The notes under the pieces: generated by a model
The model's database searches: none
Told to the model about the DNA's origin: nothing
Seen by the model: only the letters and a program-made list of their open reading frames with translations
In this document: in pieces, positions 44,992-55,500 of the stretch
How positions within the stretch are numbered: position 1 is the stretch's first letter
Layout: each line of letters opens with the position of its first letter
Translations under genes and position numbers: made by a program
DNA from: Streptomyces sp. NRRL S-350
GTDB taxonomy: Bacteria > Actinomycetota > Actinomycetes > Streptomycetales > Streptomycetaceae
Direction of reading: 5' to 3'
Assembly (NCBI RefSeq): GCF_000719705.1
Contig: NZ_JOHO01000004.1
Location: 269,830 to 333,829 of the forward strand
DNA: 64,000 nucleotides

Positions 44992-46503
44992 GTGTTCGCC
45001 CGCTTCTCCTCACGGCTGTCGCTGCGCGCCCGGCTGCTGGTGCTCGCGCTCGCACTGGTCACCACCGGGCTCGCGGTCAGCGACGCCTTCGTGCTCGGCA
45101 CCGTCCGGAGCCAGCTGGTGGAGCAACTGGACGAGCAGCTCCAGCGGTACGGGCTGCCGCTGTCCCGCAAGCCCCTCGCCCAGGTGACCACGCCGACCGT
45201 CGGCCGGCCCGCCGTCGCCGGCCGGCGGATCAGCCTGCCCAGCCAGTACCTGGTCCAGTACCTGTCCGCGGACGGCAAGGTCCAGGCGCTGATGCGCCAA
45301 CCCGTCTCCGACAGCGACCCGGCGCCGCAACTGGCCGGCCTGGACCCGATCCGGACCGCCCCCGACGTCCCCTTCGACCTGCCCGACCAGCGTGGCCGGC
45401 ACAGCTGGCGGGTCCTGGTGCTGCCGCTCCAGCCGCCCCGCGGGCAGGCCGCCAGCCCCAGCGCGTACGCGTCTCCGACGGTCACCCCGGCCTACGTGAT
45501 GGTGGCCGTCTCCCGCGAGGACATCGACGCCACCGTCGGCAGACTGAGCACCTCCTTCCTCGCCATCGGCGGCGCCGTCCTGGTGCTGATCGCCGCCCTC
45601 GGCTTCTTCGCCGTCCGCGCCGGACTGCGGCCGCTGCGGCGGATCGAGGCGGGCGCCGCCCGGATCGCCGCCGGCGAACTGTCGCACCGGATGCCGGAAC
45701 TCCCGCCGGGCACCGAAGTCGGACGCCTGTCCATCGCGCTCAACGGCATGCTCACCCAGATCGAGGCGGCCTTCGCGGCCCGCGCCGAATCCGAGGCCCG
45801 GATGCGGCGCTTCGTCGCGGACGCCTCCCACGAACTGCGCACCCCGCTGGCCGGCATCCGCGGCTTCGCCGAGCTGTACCGGATGGGCGCGCTGCCCACC
45901 GAGGCGGACGTCAAGCGGACCATGACCCGCATCGAGAGCGAAGCGGACCGGATGGGCGCCCTGGTCGAGGACCTGCTGGTACTCGCCCGGCTCGACGAGG
46001 AACGCCCCCTCGACCTCGCCCCCATGGACCTGCGCACCCTCGCCGCCGACGCGCTGCACGACCTCACCGCCCTCGACCCCAGCCGCCCGGTCTCGCTCAC
46101 CGGCCCCTGCGGCACGGGCGCTCCCGGGGCCGCACCCGTCCTCGGCGACGAAGCCCGGCTCCGGCAGGTGGTGACCAACCTGGTCGGCAACGCGGTCAAA
46201 CACACCCCCTCCGGCACCCCCGTACGGATCGGCGTGGGCGCCCGGGCCGACGGAGTCTGCCTCCTGGAGGTCGCCGACTCCGGCCCCGGCCTCACCGAGG
46301 AACAGGCCCAACAGGTCTTCGACCGGTTCTACCGGGTCGACGCCTCCCGCAGCCGCGACAAGGGCGGCGGCGCCGGACTCGGCCTCGCCATCGCCACCGC
46401 CCTCACCCGCGCCCACGGCGGGACGCTCAGCCTGCACACCGCGCCGGGCGAAGGAGCGACGTTCCGGGTCGAACTCCCCGACCACGGCGACCGGCCTTCC
46501 TGA
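44992..46503 (+). CDS. Membrane sensor histidine kinase (HAMP, HisKA, HATPase)
   Basis: A 503-residue kinase. TM1 (RARLLVLALALVTTGLAVSD) is followed by an extracytoplasmic sensor region (about 35-175). TM2 (SFLAIGGAVLVLIAALGFFA), a HAMP linker, HisKA with His280 in DASHELRTPLAG, and an HATPase with NLVGNAVKHTPSG, DSGPGL and the GGGAGLGLAI lid come next. It starts at GTG 44992 and forms a two-gene operon with the response regulator. The architecture resembles TrcS/CseC-type kinases; the signal is unknown. No target gene is adjacent other than the LAETG protein downstream. Confidence 0.92.
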   Translation: MFARFSSRLSLRARLLVLALALVTTGLAVSDAFVLGTVRSQLVEQLDEQLQRYGLPLSRKPLAQVTTPTVGRPAVAGRRISLPSQYLVQYLSADGKVQALMRQPVSDSDPAPQLAGLDPIRTAPDVPFDLPDQRGRHSWRVLVLPLQPPRGQAASPSAYASPTVTPAYVMVAVSREDIDATVGRLSTSFLAIGGAVLVLIAALGFFAVRAGLRPLRRIEAGAARIAAGELSHRMPELPPGTEVGRLSIALNGMLTQIEAAFAARAESEARMRRFVADASHELRTPLAGIRGFAELYRMGALPTEADVKRTMTRIESEADRMGALVEDLLVLARLDEERPLDLAPMDLRTLAADALHDLTALDPSRPVSLTGPCGTGAPGAAPVLGDEARLRQVVTNLVGNAVKHTPSGTPVRIGVGARADGVCLLEVADSGPGLTEEQAQQVFDRFYRVDASRSRDKGGGAGLGLAIATALTRAHGGTLSLHTAPGEGATFRVELPDHGDRPS

Positions 46504-46709
46504 CGGACGGGCGGCGGGGCGCCCGGGCTTTCCCGGCGAATTGTCGATTCGTCGGTTCCGCCACCGACCCGGCAAACCCATGACCCGTTCTTTGCCGGAA
46601 TCCGGCATGGAGCGTAAAGAATGCGTGTGCCTATGATCGGCTCTGCCTGGCCGTCACCACCGTTACGGACCAAGGCAATCGCATTCTTACCGACCCGAAA
46701 GGGGTCACA

Positions 46710-47675
46710 GTGAAACTCCGCCGTTCGCTGGTCTCGGCCGCCCTCGTCGCCGCAGTGATCTCGCCCGCAGTCGTGCTCGCCGCGACACCGGCCTCCGCGG
46801 CGCCCGCCTCTGCGGCGCGGACCCAGGGCGACAGCGGCTCGATCGCCGAGCTGGAGAAGGCAGCCGCCGACGCGGCCGCGGCCTACCAGGCCGCCAAGGC
46901 CCACCAGGCCGACCTCGCGGCGAAGTTCGAGGCCTACACCTCCCCGCAGGCGCTCCGCACCAAGTTCGAGGAGGCCAAGGCCGCCGCCAAGAAGGCCGCC
47001 GAGACGAGGGAAGCCCTCGACAAGGCGGCCGGTGAAGCCGCCGAGGCGTACGGCAAGGCCAAGGAGGAGGACCTGGAGCAGGCCCGACAGGCGATGCTCA
47101 AGGCCTTCGACGCCGCCAACGCCTCGCACACCGCGGAGACCCGGGCCAAGGCCGCCGTGGAAGCGGCCGGCAAGGCCATGGACGACGACCGGGTCGCCGA
47201 ATTCCTCAAGGTCGTCGCCGCCCAGGACGCGACCAAGGCCGCGGCCGCCACCAAGGACGCCGCGGACAAGGCGCTCGCCGACGCGAAGGCCGCCGCCGAG
47301 CAGCCGGTGGAGAAGCCGGTGGAGACGCCGGTCGAGCAGCCGGTGGAGACGCCGGCCGAGAAGCCCGCCGAGCAGCCGGTGGAGAAGCCCGTGGAGAAGC
47401 CCGCCGAGCAGCCGACCACCGTCACCCCGGCGTCGGACACCACCAAGAGCACGACCGGCGCCCGCACGTCGACCACCACGCCGACCACCACGTCGGCTTC
47501 GGCCACCTCGGCCACCACCACCGGCTCGACCACCGGCTCGACCACCGAGCTCGCCGAGACCGGCGCCGACCCGGCCACCCCGTACCTCGCCCTCAGCTCC
47601 GGCCTCGCCCTCAGCCTCGGCGCGGCCGCCCTCTACGTCTCCCGCCGCAAGCCGGCCGGCCGCTCCACCTCCTGA
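46710..47675 (+). CDS. Sortase-anchored (LAETG) Ala-rich coiled-coil surface protein
   Basis: A 321-residue exported protein. A signal peptide (MKLRRSLVSAALVAAVISPA, cut near SAA) leads to an Ala/Lys/Glu-rich helical region (about 45-195, EAKAAAKKAAETREALDKAA), likely a rod-like coiled coil. A Pro/Glu repeat region follows (PVEKP, PVETP, PAEQP, about 200-240), then a Ser/Thr-rich stalk. The LAETG sorting signal is at 281-285, with a membrane segment and RRKPAGR tail. LAxTG is the signal of class E sortases of streptomycetes. The ATG follows CGAAAGGGGTCACA. It is probably a cell-wall-attached structural or adhesion protein. Confidence 0.88.
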   Translation: MKLRRSLVSAALVAAVISPAVVLAATPASAAPASAARTQGDSGSIAELEKAAADAAAAYQAAKAHQADLAAKFEAYTSPQALRTKFEEAKAAAKKAAETREALDKAAGEAAEAYGKAKEEDLEQARQAMLKAFDAANASHTAETRAKAAVEAAGKAMDDDRVAEFLKVVAAQDATKAAAATKDAADKALADAKAAAEQPVEKPVETPVEQPVETPAEKPAEQPVEKPVEKPAEQPTTVTPASDTTKSTTGARTSTTTPTTTSASATSATTTGSTTGSTTELAETGADPATPYLALSSGLALSLGAAALYVSRRKPAGRSTS

Positions 47676-47723
47676 CCCGCCCCGGTTCGCGCCCACTCGG
47701 GAGGAGGACGCGAACCCGCCCCC

Positions 47724-47770
47724 GGACCGCAGGACAGGCCCCGGCCCGTCCTGCGGTTCCGGCGTTTTTT
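47724..47770 (+). terminator. Rho-independent terminator with T-tract
   Basis: CCGCAGGAC/GTCCTGCGG stem (extended by GGA/TTCC with a bulge), then GGCG and six T residues at 47765-47770. One of the few classical intrinsic terminators in this window. Confidence 0.9.
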
Positions 47771-47924
47771 CCGGGGTTTCCGGGGCTTCCGGCCCGAAAC
47801 GCCTCGATCGAGTGAACCCACCCCGGTTCGTCCGGTCGGCCGCTCGGTCGTGTGCGAGCGTGCTGCCGTTGCTCGTGCGGACTCGCACGGGCTGATCACA
47901 CCGGACGGGAAGAGGGGTGCCCCC

Positions 47925-48128
47925 ATGAGCGCGCTCGTTGCCGAGACGGCCGTCGTGGACCTGGCCCAGTTGCCATGGCAGGCGTGGGAACCCATGGATG
48001 CACATCGCGACCGCCGCGCGTACGCCTCCTCGACCCGCGCCGCCTACGGGAAGCAAGCCGTGGTCCCCGAGGGCCCTGCCGAGGGCTTCGTGACCGGGCC
48101 CGAGACCGCCGGTGAGCGCCGTGGCTGA
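47925..48128 (+). CDS. Small hypothetical protein upstream of the DUF2236/EF-hand gene
   Basis: A 67-residue protein (VAETAVVDLAQLPWQAWEPM, then DAHRDRRAYASSTRAAYGKQ) with GGAAGAGGGGTGCCCCC before the ATG at 47925. Its stop overlaps the start of the next gene, implying translational coupling. No domain is recognised. It may be a partner or leader peptide of the DUF2236/EF-hand protein. Confidence 0.55.
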   Translation: MSALVAETAVVDLAQLPWQAWEPMDAHRDRRAYASSTRAAYGKQAVVPEGPAEGFVTGPETAGERRG

Positions 48129-49488
48129 GCCCGCCGTGTCGTTCAAGCGGGACCTGTCCGAGTGGCGGATCGTCCTGGTCGCGTGGCGGCTGTTGGCGCT
48201 GCAGGCGGCGGATCCGGCGGTGGGGGCCGGGATGGCGGAGCACTCCACCTACCGGGCGCACCCGTGGCGACGGGTGGAGCACACCCTGGAAAGCGGACGG
48301 CGGCTGTTCTACCAGGACGCGGAGACGCTGCGGCGGGAGATCGCGCGGTTGGAGCGGGCGCACAAGCGGATCCGGGGCACCGGGCCGGACGGGCGGCCGT
48401 ACGACGCCCGGGACGCAGCGACCAGGGCGTGGGTGCTGCTGACGCTGTTCGAGTGCGTGGTGGCCATGCGCCGGCTGGGCGGGGACGGGTACGACGCGGC
48501 CCAACTGGAGGAGGCGTACGCCGAGTTCAAGGAGGCCGTCGCGGCCTTCGAGCTGCCGGACGGCGAACTGCCGGCCTCGGCGAAGGAGTTGCCCGCCTAC
48601 TTCGCGCGGTACGCCCGCGAGAAGCTGGAGTTCACGGAGGCGGCGCGCTTCCTGATGGGCGACCTGCTGCGCGAGGCGCCCCGCCCGAGGCGGTTGTGGT
48701 TCCTCGGGGACGCCGGGTGGTGGGTCGTCCGGGTGGTGGTCGCCCGGGTGATGCGGGAGCTGACGGTGGCGGATCTGCCGCCGGTGGTGCGGGAGCGGTT
48801 CGGGTTGGTCGCCACCCGGCGCGGCGCGCTGCTGTCCTTCGTGGTGCACCGCGGCGTCGGCGGGCTCGTCCGGCTCCTGCCGGACCGGCTACGCTACCGC
48901 TCCCCGCAGGAGGCCGCTCCGGCGAAGGGCCGCTACCGCCCGCACCGCCGCGACACCCGCGGATCCCGGGTGGACCGGTTCTTCCGCGAGGTGCTGGACC
49001 AGACCGGCGACGGCTTCGTCACCGCGCACGACCTGCGGGCGATGGCGCACAACGTGTGCTGGCAGCTGGAGTTGGACGAGGCCGCCGAGGCCCGGGTGTA
49101 CGGGGCGTTCGACGGTTGGTGGGAACAGTTGCGCGAGGCGATGGACGCCGACGGCGACGGGAGGGTCAGCCGGGAGGAGTTCGTGGCCGCCACCGTGGCG
49201 GGCTGCGACCGGGACGGCGCCTACCTGGAGCAGGGGCTGCTGCCCGCGCTGCGGGCGGTGTTCGCCGCCGCGGACACCGACGGCAGCGGTTTCCTGGAGT
49301 TCGACGAGTACCGCGCGGTGTTCGGCGGCCCGCGGGTGCATCCGGTGGAGCTCTCGCACGGGTTCCGCCAGTTGGACGCGGACGGGGACGGGCGGGTCAC
49401 CCGGGAGGAGTTCCTGGGCGGTTTCACGGAGTTCTTCACGGCCCGCGCCGACTCCACCCCGGGCACCCAGCTCCTCGGCCGGGCGTAG
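48112..49488 (+). CDS. DUF2236 (MpaB/Lcp-like oxygenase) domain fused to four EF-hands
   Basis: A 458-residue protein. Residues 1-275 match the DUF2236/MpaB-type family, which includes the haem oxygenase Lcp. It has HSTYRAHPWRRVEHTLESGR, LERAHKRIRGTGPDGRPYDA and RDAATRAWVLLTLFECVVAM, with His residues in AHPWRR and ERAHKRI as candidate ligands. The C-terminal 170 residues hold EF-hand loops at about 296 (DQTGDGFVT, degenerate), 345 (DADGDGRVSREE), 388 (DTDGSGFLEFDE) and 422 (DADGDGRVTREE). The last three look able to bind Ca2+. No signal peptide is visible. The GTG at 48112 overlaps the preceding gene; a GTG at 48121 is equally possible. Calcium control of an oxygenase-like enzyme is inference. 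Confidence 0.8.
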   Translation: MSAVAEPAVSFKRDLSEWRIVLVAWRLLALQAADPAVGAGMAEHSTYRAHPWRRVEHTLESGRRLFYQDAETLRREIARLERAHKRIRGTGPDGRPYDARDAATRAWVLLTLFECVVAMRRLGGDGYDAAQLEEAYAEFKEAVAAFELPDGELPASAKELPAYFARYAREKLEFTEAARFLMGDLLREAPRPRRLWFLGDAGWWVVRVVVARVMRELTVADLPPVVRERFGLVATRRGALLSFVVHRGVGGLVRLLPDRLRYRSPQEAAPAKGRYRPHRRDTRGSRVDRFFREVLDQTGDGFVTAHDLRAMAHNVCWQLELDEAAEARVYGAFDGWWEQLREAMDADGDGRVSREEFVAATVAGCDRDGAYLEQGLLPALRAVFAAADTDGSGFLEFDEYRAVFGGPRVHPVELSHGFRQLDADGDGRVTREEFLGGFTEFFTARADSTPGTQLLGRA

Positions 49489-49505
49489 GCGGGGCTCCAC
49501 CAGCA

Positions 49506-49533
49506 GGCCCCGCTCGCCGGCGCGAGCGGGGCC
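49506..49533 (+). terminator. Terminator after the DUF2236/EF-hand gene
   Basis: Perfect 12-bp stem GGCCCCGCTCGC with its complement and a CGGC loop, 17 bp past the stop codon. Confidence 0.85.
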
Positions 49534-49748
49534 TCGGTCTGTCAAGCGCCGGTTCGGCCAAGAAGCGCTCCTCATCCGCCCGGTCGTTCGTTGCCCCGGC
49601 GCCGGCGGGTCCGCAGACTGTGCGCACCGCGTTCCACCGCCCCGCCCCGCACCGCACCGCGCCGCCCGATCGTGGCGCCCCGCACGACCGTGACGCAGCG
49701 CACAGGGCCGTCATCCACCCCACCTGCAGTTCCCCCGTAAGGATGGTG

Positions 49749-49784
49749 GATACTGGGGCTTGTGAACGTGTTCACGTTCACAAG
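49749..49784 (+). promoter_or_regulatory. cydA promoter -10 with Rex operator-like palindrome
   Basis: GATACT (49749-49754) is a candidate -10 box. It is followed by a perfect palindrome at 49759-49784: CTTGTGAACGTG, two T, then the exact reverse complement. It contains TTGTGAA-CGTG-TTCACG, close to the Rex operator TTGTGAANNNNTTCACAA. Rex represses cytochrome bd genes in streptomycetes at low NADH/NAD+, so position and sequence agree. Confidence 0.85.
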
Positions 49785-49883
49785 CGGGCAAGCTCGTGTG
49801 GCTTGGCGGCGGTCTACGGCTATCGAAGAAGTTTGTCCTGAATGCGCCCGCCGGCACGCGGGCAGGTTGGGAGAGAGGGCGAC

Positions 49884-51446
49884 GTGGAACTGGCAATCGC
49901 TCACGAGACCATCGCGCGATGGCAATTCGGCATCACCACCGTCTACCACTTCCTCTTCGTCCCGCTCACGATCAGCCTGGCCGCGGTCGTGGCCGGTCTG
50001 GAGACCGCCTGGGTGCGGACGAACAAGGAGAAGTACTTCCACGCGACGAAGTTCTGGGGAAAGCTCTTCCTCATCAACATCGCGATGGGCGTGGTCACCG
50101 GAATCGTCCAGGAATTCCAGTTCGGCATGAACTGGTCCGACTACTCCCGCTTCGTCGGTGACGTCTTCGGAGCCCCGCTCGCGATGGAGGCGCTGATCGC
50201 CTTCTTCTTCGAGTCGACCTTCATCGGCCTGTGGATCTTCGGCTGGGACAAGCTGCCGAGGAAGATCCACTGCGCCTGCATGTGGATGGTCGCGCTGGGC
50301 ACCGTGCTCTCCTCCTACTTCATCCTCGCGGCCAACTCCTGGATGCAGCACCCGGTCGGCTACACGATCGACCCGGTCACCGGCAAGGCCCGGCTGACCG
50401 ACATCACCGCGGTGCTGTTCCAGAACACCACCCTGACCGTCGTCGCCCACACCCTCACCGCCGCCTTCCTCACCGGCGCCGCCTTCATGGTCGGCATCTC
50501 CTCCTTCCACCTCTGGAAGGCGAAGCGGCTGCAGGAGAAGAGCGGAGGCACGGAGACCGCCGACCCCAGGAAGACCGCCTCGATGCGGACCTCGCTGCGA
50601 CTCGGCCTGGTGCTCGCGGTGGTCTTCGGCGCCGGTACCGCGCTCAGCGGCGACGAGCTCGGCAAGGTCATGTTCGAGCAGCAGCCGATGAAGATGGCCG
50701 CCGCCGAGGCGCTGTGGGACACCCAGGCGCCCGCCCCGTTCTCGATCTTCGCGGTCGGCGACGTCGGCAAGGGCCACAACTCGGTGGCGCTGGAAGTCCC
50801 CGGAGTGCTGTCCTTCCTCGCCCACAGCGACTTCAGCTCCTCCGTCCCCGGCATCAACGACACCGCGGCCGCCGAGGCCGCCCGGCACGGCGGCGACCCC
50901 AAGGACTACATCCCGAGCATCTTCGTCACCTACTGGGGCTTCCGCCTCATGATCGGCTTCGGGATGACCTCCTTCGTGGCCGGCCTGATCGGCCTCTGGA
51001 CCACCCGGAGGAAGCTCCTCCTGCACCCCCGGTTCCGCACCGGCGAGACGGAGGTGCCGCGGCTGATGCTCACCCCCGGGCGCGAGCTCAGCCCCCTGCT
51101 GACCAGGTGGAGCTGGCGGATCGGCATCCTGACCATGGGATTCCCGCTGATCGCCAACAGCTTCGGCTGGGTCTTCACCGAGATGGGCCGGCAGCCCTGG
51201 GCCGTCTTCGGCCTGATGACCACCGCCGACGCGGTCTCCCCCAACGTCGGCCTCGGCACCCAGATCGGCGCGCTGGCCACCTTCACCACGCTGTACGCGG
51301 TCCTCGCGGTCATCGAGGTCCGCCTGCTGGTCAAGTACGCCAAGGCCGGGCCGGTGGTGACCGAACAGCCGCCCACCGAGGTCCCCTCGCTGCGCGGACC
51401 GTCCTCGGACGAGGACGCCGACAAGCCGCTCGCCTTCGCGTACTGA
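49884..51446 (+). CDS. cydA: Cytochrome bd ubiquinol/menaquinol oxidase subunit I
   Basis: A 520-residue, nine-helix catalytic subunit that oxidises menaquinol and reduces O2 with high affinity at haems b558, b595 and d. Expected ligands are visible: His22 in GITTVYHFLFVPLTI, His189 in VVAHTLTAAFLTGAAFM, and the Met region in FGWVFTEMGRQPWAVFG near residue 434. The Q-loop (after about residue 240) is of the short type. The GTG at 49884 is preceded by GGGAGAGAGGGCGAC and begins ELAIAHETIARWQFG, the usual start; an upstream ATG at 49842 would add 14 residues. It leads cydA-cydB-cydCD. Confidence 0.96.
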   Translation: MELAIAHETIARWQFGITTVYHFLFVPLTISLAAVVAGLETAWVRTNKEKYFHATKFWGKLFLINIAMGVVTGIVQEFQFGMNWSDYSRFVGDVFGAPLAMEALIAFFFESTFIGLWIFGWDKLPRKIHCACMWMVALGTVLSSYFILAANSWMQHPVGYTIDPVTGKARLTDITAVLFQNTTLTVVAHTLTAAFLTGAAFMVGISSFHLWKAKRLQEKSGGTETADPRKTASMRTSLRLGLVLAVVFGAGTALSGDELGKVMFEQQPMKMAAAEALWDTQAPAPFSIFAVGDVGKGHNSVALEVPGVLSFLAHSDFSSSVPGINDTAAAEAARHGGDPKDYIPSIFVTYWGFRLMIGFGMTSFVAGLIGLWTTRRKLLLHPRFRTGETEVPRLMLTPGRELSPLLTRWSWRIGILTMGFPLIANSFGWVFTEMGRQPWAVFGLMTTADAVSPNVGLGTQIGALATFTTLYAVLAVIEVRLLVKYAKAGPVVTEQPPTEVPSLRGPSSDEDADKPLAFAY

Positions 51447-51494
51447 GGCACCGGGCACGGGCACTGAGGACCACTGCGGAACTGAGGATCTGAC

Positions 51495-52565
<1,071 letters not shown>

Positions 52566-52569
52566 CGCC

Positions 52570-55500
52570 GTGAAACCCGTCGACCCCCGCCTCCTCGGGT
52601 ACGCCCGCACCACCCGGGCCTTCCTCGCCGGATCCGTGCTCCTCGGCGCGGCGGGCGCGGCCCTGGTGGTCGCCCAGGCGAGCCTGATCGCCGAGATCGT
52701 CGTCCGCGCCTTCCAACGCGGGGCGACCCTCGCCGAGCTGACCACACCGCTGCTGCTGCTCGCCCTGACGGCCGTCGGGCGAGGACTGGTCGGCTGGCTC
52801 ACCGAACTCACCGCGCACCGGTCCGTCGCCCGGGTGAAGTCCACCCTGCGGCGCCGGCTGCTCGACCACGCCACCGCGCTCGGCCCCTCCTACCTGGCGG
52901 GCCGGCGCACCGGGGAGCTCACCACCCTCGCCACCCGCGGCATCGACGCACTCGACGACTACTTCGCCCGGTACCTACCGCAGTTGGCGCTGGCCGTGGT
53001 CGTCCCGGTGATCGTGCTGCTGCGCGTCGTCGGCGCCGACTTCACCTCGGCCGCGGTCATCGCCGGGACGCTGCCGCTGATCCCGCTGTTCATGGTGCTG
53101 ATCGGGATGGCCACCCAGGCCCGGATGGACCGGCAGTGGAACACCCTGGCCCGGCTCTCGCACCACTTCCTCGACGTGGTCGCCGGACTGCCCACCCTCA
53201 AGGTGTTCAACCGGGCCCGCACCCAGGCCGCCACCATCGCCCGGATCACCGCCGACTACCGCCGGGCCACCCTGCGCACCCTGCGGATCGCCTTCGTCTC
53301 CTCCTTCACCCTGGAACTGCTCTCCACCCTCTCCGTCGCGCTGGTCGCCGTCACCGTCGGCTTCCGACTGGTGGACGGCACCCTCGACCTGGAGACCGGG
53401 CTGCTGATCCTGGTCCTCGCCCCCGAGGTGTACGCCCCCATCCGCCAGGTCGGCGCGCTCTACCACTCCAGCGTCGAGGGGCTGACCGCGGCCGACGAAC
53501 TGTTCCGGGTGCTGGAGACCCCGCTGCCCGCCGCCGGGACGACGCCGGCGCCCGACCTCACCGGGGCCCGGATCCACGCCGAAGGACTGGTCGTCCGCCA
53601 CCCCGGACGGACCGAACCGGCCCTCGACGGCGCCGGACTGACCCTGCGCCCCGGCACCGCCACGGCCCTCACCGGCCCGAGCGGCGCCGGCAAGTCCACC
53701 CTGCTGTCCGTCCTGCTCGGCCTCACCGCCCCCGACGCCGGCACCGTCCGGATCACCGCCGCCGACGGCCGCACGTACGACCTGGCCGACCTGGAGCCGG
53801 CGAGCTGGCGGCGGCAGATCGCCTGGGTGCCGCAGCACCCGCACCTGTTCGCCGGGACGATCGCCGAGAACCTGCGGCTCTACCGCCCCGACGCCACCGA
53901 CGAGCAGCTGTGGACGGCGCTGCGGGCCGCGCACGCCCTCGACTTCACCACCGACCTGGCCGCCGCGCTCGGCGAGGACGGCGCCGGACTCTCCGCCGGA
54001 CAGCGCCAGCGCCTCGCACTCGCCCGGGTGCTGCTCGCCGACGACCGGCCCCTGGTGCTGCTGGACGAGCCGACCGCCAACCTGGACGGCGCCTCCGAAG
54101 CGGCCGTCGTGGACGCCGTCCGGGCGCTCGCCGAGGATCCGTCGCGCACCGTCCTGGTCGTCGCGCACCGGCCGGCGCTGCTGGCCGTGGCGGGCGAGCG
54201 GATCCGGCTGGCCGGGGCCGCGCCCACGCCCGCCGCCGCCGCGCTCGCATCGGTCGCGCCGGCCGTTCCGCCCGGCCCGCCCGCCCCGCTCGTCCACAGC
54301 GGCCGGCCGACCGACCCCGCCGCCGTACCCGACGAGCCCGAAAGCGAGGCCGGCGCCGCACCCCGGCTGGCCCTGTCCGTCCTGCTCGGCACCCTCGCCC
54401 TCGGCTGCGCCGTCGCGCTGATGGCCACCTCCGGCTACCTCATCTCCCGGGCCTCCCAGATGCCGCCGGTGCTCTACCTGATGATGGCCGTCACCTCCGT
54501 CCGGGCCTTCGGCATCGGCCGCAGCGTCTTCCGCTACGCCGAGCGGCTGGTCTCGCACGACGCGGTGCTGCGCACCCTCGGCACCGTGCGGGCCGCCGTC
54601 TACCGGCGGCTGAGCGTGCTCGCCCCGGCCGGCCTGCCCGCCTTCCGGCGCGGAGACCTGCTCTCCCGGCTGGTCGCCGACGTGGACGCGATCCAGGACC
54701 ACTACCTGCGGTGGCGGCTGCCCGCCGCCGTGGCAGGCGTCGTCTCGCTGGCCTCGACGCTGGCGCTGGCCGCCTTCCTGCCCGCCGCCGGCGCGGTGCT
54801 CGGCCTCGGGCTGCTGCTCGCGGGCGCCGTGGTGCCCGCGCTGGCCGCCCGCTGGTCGGCGGACGCCGAGCGGCGGCAGGCCCCGGCGCGCGGCCGGTTG
54901 TCCACCGCCGTGGTGGACGCCTTCACCGGCACCGCCGAGCTCACCGTGGCCGGCGCGCTGCCCGGCCGGCTGGCCGCCGTCCGCACCGCCGACGCCGCAC
55001 TGACCCGGCTGGCCGCCCGCTCGGCCGCCGGCACGGCGCTCGGCACCGGACTGATCGCCCTGCTCACCGGGCTGACCGTGGCCGCCGCGGCGGCCGTCGG
55101 GATCCAGGGAGTGCGCGGCGGGGCGCTGGCGCCGGTCTGCCTGGCCGTGGTGGTGCTGACCCCGCTGGCCGCGTTCGAAGCGGTCACCGGGATGCCGCTC
55201 GCCGTCCGGGCCCGCCGACACAGCCGCGCCGCGCGGGCCCGGCTGGACGAGGTGCTGGACGCTCCGGCGCCCGTCGCGGAGCCCGTCGAGCCGCTGGAGC
55301 TGCCCGCGCGGCCGCTGCCGATCGCCGTCCGCGGGCTGACCGTACGGCACCCCGGGCGGCAGGTGGACGCGCTCGCCGAGGTGGACCTCGACCTGGCCGC
55401 CGGCCGCCGGATCGCCGTGGTCGGCCCGTCCGGCTCCGGCAAGACCACGCTCGCCCAGGCGCTGCTGCGCTTCCTGGAGCCGACCGCCGGATCGGTCACC

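Larger units (their letters stand above)
49489..49883. other. Intergenic region upstream of cydA
   Basis: 395 bp without a gene: a terminator for the previous gene at 49506-49533, then about 200 bp with no recognised signal, then the cydA promoter region with the Rex-like palindrome at 49759-49784 and a leader of about 100 nt. Confidence 0.6.
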
